A stretch of 19,767 bases of DNA, from contig JBMNNU010000026.1 of NCBI GenBank assembly GCA_050942695.1, forward strand, positions 1 through 19,767, given 5' to 3'. Below are positions 15,903 through 19,767 of this stretch, one piece after another. Position 1 is the first letter of the stretch. Every line of letters starts with the position of its first letter. The DNA comes from JBMNNU01 sp050942695 (lineage in GTDB: Bacteria; Chloroflexota; UBA6077). The notes under the pieces are model-generated. The model searched no databases and was not told the DNA's origin. It saw only the letters and a list, made by a program, of their open reading frames with translations. The position numbers and the translations under genes are program-made.

Positions 15903-17978
15903 CTATTCTTTATTAAGTATTAGTTTAGCATCCACGACCACCGCCCTGTCGCGGTGCACGATAACGGGGTTAAGGTCCATCTGGTCGATCTGCCCCGATA
16001 GCTCTTCACCTAACGCCGAAACCTTTAGAAGCAGGTCGATTACCGCCTCACGGCTAGCCTCGATGCCTCTGAACCCCTTAAGCAGAGCGGCACCCTTCAA
16101 CTCAGAGAGCATCTCCTCGGCATCACTGCGGCCAATTGGTAGCCCGCGGAACGCCACATCGCGATAAAGCTCCGCCAGGACACCTCCCACCCCGCACATT
16201 ATGGACAGCCCGAAGGTGGGGTCGTCAACCAGCCCAACTATCACCTCAATCCCCTTGGGCTCCATCTCCTCGAGCAGCAGGTCCTCTCCGGGGAATCGTG
16301 CCCGCATCTCCTGCGCTACCCCCTCCAGATGCGCCCAATCCTGGATATTCAGCACGACCCCTTTTCTCTCGATCTTATGCAGTATCGAGGCGGAGAGCAC
16401 CTTGGCCACCAGGGGATAAGAAAGCGGTATATCCAGCGGCAGCTCGCCCCTGGGCAGAACGATAGACCTCGGCGTCAGCAAACCATGCTCTCGTAGCAAA
16501 GCCTTTACCTGATCTTCAGACAAAGGCGTCTCCAGCCGGATATTTTTCTTTCGCTCCGGCTTTACGATTTGTTTAGTACGCTCTTTCGATTCCAGGCGCT
16601 GCAGATACTCCCCTCGGCGGGCAAGCGCATCGATTGCTCTCACAGCTCGCCAGCTTGTGGGGAAAGCAGGCACCTGGGCTGCTTCCAGCTCCCTCAGCCC
16701 CTGGATCGACGTCTCCGAGCCCGTCGCCGCGACTATCAGCGGCTTCTTACCGTTCCGGCCCCAATGACTCAGCACACCGGTTATCCGATCGTCCAGCGAT
16801 TGGAGCTGATACCCCAGGCTGCAGAGGATGACGTCGATACCTGGGTCATCCTGGAGTATCTCCAAGGCCGCCTCAGCCTGATCTGTGGTTACGCTCGCAG
16901 TTAGATCGATGGGGTTGCGCAACGCAGCGAATGGAAGGGCGACTTTAGCCAGCCTCCGCTCCGTTTCCGGCTCGAGCGGCGCAAGGTAACCCCCGATACC
17001 GCGGTCCTTCGACTCCACGTAGTCGGCCAGAACGATACCCCAGCCGCCTCCGCTGGTCAGGATAGCTACCCTCCGCCCCTTCAATGGGCGAGCGTAGGCC
17101 AGCACTCGAGCTGTATCCAGCAGATCCTCGCTGTCTATGGCTCTGTGCACACCAACCTGGCGCAGGATGCCGTCGGTAACCCTGTCGGACCCTGCGAGCG
17201 AGCCAGTGTGTAGTTGAACCGCTCGCGCACCTGCCTCCGACCTCCCGGCTTTCAGCAGCACCACCGGCTTATGAGGGGTCACCTGCCGGCAAAGATCGAT
17301 GAATCTCATGGGGTCAGCGTAGCTTTCCAGGTAGAGGGCAATGGCGGAGTTGCTCTGATCCTTCGCGAAGTAGCTCAGAAGTTCGTTCTCATCCACATCC
17401 AGCCTATTGCCCAATCCGACGAATGCAGAGAATGCTACCCCATAAAAGGCGGCTACGTCCATCTCCCCAATCACCGCCGAGCCGCTTTGGGATATGAGTG
17501 CGATGCTTCCGGTGGTCGGCCTCCTGAAGCGTTCTTGGGGAATAAATATCGTATCCAGGCCGTTGCGCGGGATTAATACCCCAAGTGTATTGGGCCCCAG
17601 CAGCCGGGTTTGCCCACCCTGGATGGCCGCTTTTAGCTCCATCTCCAGGGCTAGCCCGGCTTCCCCGGTCTCTCCGAACCCTCCAGCCACTGCGATCACC
17701 GCACCGACCCCTCGCGCTACGCACTCCTCAACAGCAGCCACCGTCGCCTCTGCTGGCAGAGCGATCACCCCCAGATCGGGCGTCTCCGGAAGCTCTGCGA
17801 TCTTCCTATAGGATTGGATCCCGAACACCAGATCGCCCCTGGCGTTAACGGGGTAAACGCGACAGTTGCTGCCTAAAAGCTGTTTCATTATTATGTTGCC
17901 TACCTTACCTTCGTGAGGTGAGGCCCCGACAACTGCCACGGACTCAGGATGGAGTAAGGAGTGAAGTCCGTTGCTCAC
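15903..17978 (-). CDS. Acyl/acetyl-CoA synthetase (ADP-forming), fused alpha-beta type, 691 aa
   Basis: It converts acyl-CoA plus ADP and phosphate to the free acid, CoA and ATP (substrate-level phosphorylation) in the cytosol. The alpha part has a CoA-binding Rossmann domain (HPESVAVVGASPHEGKVGN, about 10-30; GPNTLGVLIP) and a succinyl-CoA-ligase-like domain (ALISQSGSAV). The phosphohistidine is His257 in QLHTGSLAGSD, the same number as in the Pyrococcus furiosus alpha subunit. The beta part is an ATP-grasp domain from about 480 (SEDQVKALLREHGL), with the second conserved His534 in ILHKIE, and ends in the ATP-grasp DLNPVIV segment. The start is GTG at 17978 with AGGAGG 11 nt upstream. It is the first gene of the run with iorA, iorB and the GlcD-like oxidase, which fits aryl-acyl-CoA or other acyl-CoA from IorAB as substrate. 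Confidence 0.9.
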   Translation of the reverse strand: MSNGLHSLLHPESVAVVGASPHEGKVGNIIMKQLLGSNCRVYPVNARGDLVFGIQSYRKIAELPETPDLGVIALPAEATVAAVEECVARGVGAVIAVAGGFGETGEAGLALEMELKAAIQGGQTRLLGPNTLGVLIPRNGLDTIFIPQERFRRPTTGSIALISQSGSAVIGEMDVAAFYGVAFSAFVGLGNRLDVDENELLSYFAKDQSNSAIALYLESYADPMRFIDLCRQVTPHKPVVLLKAGRSEAGARAVQLHTGSLAGSDRVTDGILRQVGVHRAIDSEDLLDTARVLAYARPLKGRRVAILTSGGGWGIVLADYVESKDRGIGGYLAPLEPETERRLAKVALPFAALRNPIDLTASVTTDQAEAALEILQDDPGIDVILCSLGYQLQSLDDRITGVLSHWGRNGKKPLIVAATGSETSIQGLRELEAAQVPAFPTSWRAVRAIDALARRGEYLQRLESKERTKQIVKPERKKNIRLETPLSEDQVKALLREHGLLTPRSIVLPRGELPLDIPLSYPLVAKVLSASILHKIERKGVVLNIQDWAHLEGVAQEMRARFPGEDLLLEEMEPKGIEVIVGLVDDPTFGLSIMCGVGGVLAELYRDVAFRGLPIGRSDAEEMLSELKGAALLKGFRGIEASREAVIDLLLKVSALGEELSGQIDQMDLNPVIVHRDRAVVVDAKLILNKE

Positions 17979-18307
17979 CTAGCGGTATACCTCCTGCGCG
18001 AACTGTGAGCCACTATCTGGGATGCCGACCAGCTCTTTTTTCTACCCAGCAAATGAGGAGACCCATCAAGTGCTGGGCAGGTTACGGGTCTAACCAGCAA
18101 TACGTCACGGCTGATGGAAATGGCGATTTTCATACCAGTATACTCCGAAACAGCGATCGGTTGCGTGTTAGTCCTAGCCTCTCTACCCTCGCTCGGAGAA
18201 AGAGTAACACCATTTTGTGGTACCATTGGTGCTGCAAAAACAACAGAAAAGAACAGGAGGTAGATTGCCGACGATTCAACGGCATCCCTCCGATGATGGG
18301 AGGAGCT
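17979..18307. other. 329-bp divergent intergenic region between the synthetase and lipoamide dehydrogenase genes
   Basis: No gene is supported here. It holds the Shine-Dalgarno sites of both flanking genes and a weak plus-strand promoter-like pair (TGGAAA at 18115-18120, TATACT at 18139-18144, 18-bp spacer). It also holds a TGGTACCA palindrome (18218-18225) flanked by CACCA and TGGTG, and two interleaved inverted repeats at 18045-18091. The lipoamide dehydrogenase frame is open through much of the region but its translation is unlike protein. Confidence 0.6.
18045..18091. ncRNA. Candidate H-type pseudoknot in the divergent leader region
   Basis: CCCAGCA (18045-18051) pairs with TGCTGGG (18071-18077), and AGACCC (18059-18064) pairs with GGGTCT (18086-18091). 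The two stems interleave, giving a compact pseudoknot of 47 nt with 6-8 nt connecting loops. Either strand could fold it, so it could sit in the leader of the synthetase operon or of the dehydrogenase. I could not match it to a known riboswitch class, and chance pairing is possible. Confidence 0.25.
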
Positions 18308-19714
18308 ATGGACGGACAATCCTTTGACGTTGCAATCCTCGGCGGTGGTCCCGGTGGATATCCCGCTGCTATCAGGGCTGCCCAGTACGGGCTAAGGGTT
18401 GCCGTGATCGAGAAGTACAAGGTGGGCGGCACCTGCCTCCACTGGGGCTGCATTCCCACAAAAGTAATCCTGGAGTCCGCAGAGGTCTACTCCATGGCGC
18501 GCCGAGGCCAGGAGTTCGGCGTCAACACGGGAAGCGTTACCCTGGATTACTCTCAGGTATCCAAGCGCCGTGAGAAGGTAGTGGCCACTTCTACCGGCGG
18601 TGTGGAGTTCCTGTTCAAGAAACATGGCGTTACCCTAATAAGGGGAGAGGGGAAGCTGACCTCGCCCACGACTATCGCGGTAACCCTGGCCGACGGTGGC
18701 ACATCTCAGGTGTCGGCCAAAGACGTCATCATCGCCACCGGCTCAACTCCCAAAGGGCTGCCGGGCGTCAAGATCGACGGGGAGCGGATCATCAACAGCG
18801 ACCACGCATCCACCATGGCCGAGCTTCCCGGTTCGGTGATCATCATCGGGGCAGGGGCCATAGGCGCGGAATTCGCATCGGCCTGGAACGACATGGGGAC
18901 CCAGGTTACGCTGGTGGAGATGCTGCCGAGAGTGCTGCCGTTGGAGGATGCGGAGATCAGTCAGGAGCTGGCAAAGCTGTTCTCCAGGCGAGGCATCAAG
19001 GTGATGGTGGGCACCGGCGTTAAGCTTGATAGCATCCAGACATTCCCGGATAGGGTTGAGCTGGATGTAGAGCAGAACGGGTCAGTTCAACGACTATCGG
19101 CCGAGCGGCTGTTGATCGCCACGGGGCGCGCACCGGCGACTACCGGGATCGGGCTGGAAGCTCTTGGGGTGAAGATCGAGCGAGGTTTCATCCAGGTAGA
19201 CGGGCTGATGAGGACCGGGGTTCCCCACCTGTACGCCATCGGCGACGCCGTGGGAGGTTTGATGCTTGCCCATAAAGCCACGGCCGAGGGATTATTAGCC
19301 GCCGCCGTCATAGCTGGCAAAGAAGCCCAGCCGCTCGACTACAAACGTATCCCCTCCTGCACATACTGCCGGCCGCAGGTGGCCTCAGTCGGATGGAGAG
19401 AGGCCGAGGCTAGGGAATCTGGCCGCAATATCAAGGTCGGCAAGTTCCCGTTTATGGCCAGCGGCATGGCGAGGGTCATCGGAGAGCGAGACGGCTTCGT
19501 CAAGATCATCGTCGACGAAGAGAGCATGGAGATCCTGGGAGTCCACATTTTTGGCCCCAGGGCAACCGAATTGATCGCCGAGCCGGCTCTGGCCAGGCTG
19601 CTGGAGGCGACTCCCGAGGAGATCGCCCTGAATGTGCACCCCCATCCAACGCTGAGCGAGGCGCTGATGGAAGCCGCCGAGGCTGTCGAGGGGAAAGCCA
19701 TCCACTTTGCGTAA
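18308..19714 (+). CDS. lpdA: Dihydrolipoamide dehydrogenase (E3), 468 aa
   Basis: This flavoprotein reoxidises dihydrolipoyl groups with NAD+ for 2-oxoacid dehydrogenase or glycine-cleavage complexes. It has the N-terminal FAD motif AILGGGPGGYPAAIRAAQ, the redox disulfide in GGTCLHWGCIPTK, the NAD-binding motif IIIGAGAIGAEFAS, the second FAD segment LYAIGDAVGG, and the dimerisation-domain His-Glu pair in HPHPTLSEALMEAAE. Length is typical (460-475). The frame is open for 130 codons further upstream, but that part is unlike protein. The ATG at 18308 has GGAGG (18299-18303) at 4 nt; ATG at 18293 or 18296 are less likely alternatives. It is divergent from the acyl-CoA synthetase operon; no E1, E2 or glycine-cleavage gene is visible, so its partner complex is unknown. 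Confidence 0.92.
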   Translation: MDGQSFDVAILGGGPGGYPAAIRAAQYGLRVAVIEKYKVGGTCLHWGCIPTKVILESAEVYSMARRGQEFGVNTGSVTLDYSQVSKRREKVVATSTGGVEFLFKKHGVTLIRGEGKLTSPTTIAVTLADGGTSQVSAKDVIIATGSTPKGLPGVKIDGERIINSDHASTMAELPGSVIIIGAGAIGAEFASAWNDMGTQVTLVEMLPRVLPLEDAEISQELAKLFSRRGIKVMVGTGVKLDSIQTFPDRVELDVEQNGSVQRLSAERLLIATGRAPATTGIGLEALGVKIERGFIQVDGLMRTGVPHLYAIGDAVGGLMLAHKATAEGLLAAAVIAGKEAQPLDYKRIPSCTYCRPQVASVGWREAEARESGRNIKVGKFPFMASGMARVIGERDGFVKIIVDEESMEILGVHIFGPRATELIAEPALARLLEATPEEIALNVHPHPTLSEALMEAAEAVEGKAIHFA

Positions 19715-19731
19715 AACCACTAGGGGCGCGC

Positions 19732-19767
19732 GGCCGGGCGGCCCGATAACGGTCACCCCGGAGTTTT
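19732..19767 (+). terminator. Possible terminator region after lpdA, cut by the window edge
   Basis: GGCCG-GG-CGGCC makes a short GC-rich hairpin about 16 bp after the lpdA stop. The window ends in GGAGTTTT, which may begin a T-run of a second hairpin. The hairpin and the T-run are not adjacent, so this is weak. Confidence 0.2.

Noticed and set aside
18208..18231. Operator built on TGGTACCA with flanking CACCA/TGGTG
   Set aside because: The outer arms are not symmetrically placed around the central palindrome (gaps of 5 and 1 nt), so a single dyad operator is not convincing.
17918..18307. 130-codon N-terminal extension of lipoamide dehydrogenase
   Set aside because: The E3 fold begins at the ATG at 18308 with its own Shine-Dalgarno site; the upstream translation has no domain character and overlaps the start of the divergent synthetase gene.
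18265..18327. 20-codon TTG-started frame after AGGAGG, overlapping the lpdA start, as a leader peptide
   Set aside because: The SD-to-TTG spacing is very short and there is no codon run suggesting attenuation; the only support is one Shine-Dalgarno match.

Overview
The window looks like a chromosomal segment from an anaerobic or facultative bacterium. Bacterial -10 boxes (TATAAT), strong Shine-Dalgarno sites, frequent TTG/GTG starts and a BcsB-type envelope protein argue against an archaeon. Fused ADP-forming acyl-CoA synthetase plus indolepyruvate:ferredoxin oxidoreductase suggests an anaerobic amino-acid or 2-oxoacid fermenter. A Chloroflexota (Dehalococcoidia-like) source is my best guess, but it is inference from gene content only. 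No tRNA, rRNA, CRISPR array, transposase or phage gene was recognised.

Left part (1-7258), surface-glycan region. After the tail of an off-window gene and a clear rho-independent terminator come two divergently transcribed, paralogous GT-C type membrane glycosyltransferase-like proteins (281-2101 minus; 2376-4088 plus). The plus-strand copy heads a tight run with a BcsB-like periplasmic/extracytoplasmic protein (4107-6287) and a membrane protein ending in a GGDEF domain (6338-7258). That GGDEF domain has lost its catalytic signature (DESRF where GG[D/E]EF should be) but keeps the RxxD inhibitory-site motif at the canonical spacing. This is the pattern of a c-di-GMP receptor such as PelD, not of a cyclase. 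No BcsA/GT2 synthase is in the window.

Middle (7314-10789). A 93-residue, extremely acidic hypothetical protein (minus) is divergent from a SERCA/PMCA-like P-type Ca2+ ATPase (plus). The ATPase converges on the next block through an unusual nested palindromic element of about 145 bp.

Right part (10790-17978, minus), catabolic block. Transcription order is acyl-CoA synthetase (ADP-forming), iorA, iorB, a GlcD-type FAD-linked 2-hydroxyacid oxidase, and finally, after a gap with its own promoter, a GarR/3-hydroxyisobutyrate dehydrogenase family reductase. The first four form a plausible route: 2-hydroxyacid to 2-oxoacid to acyl-CoA (reducing ferredoxin) to acid plus ATP. iorA carries an in-frame palindromic repeat related to the intergenic one. 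A possible 27-residue membrane micropeptide lies between the oxidase and the reductase.

Right end. Dihydrolipoamide dehydrogenase (18308-19714 plus) is divergent from the synthetase across a 329-bp intergenic region that contains two interleaved inverted repeats able to form an H-type pseudoknot. Several starts were moved from the longest open frame to sites with a proper Shine-Dalgarno sequence.
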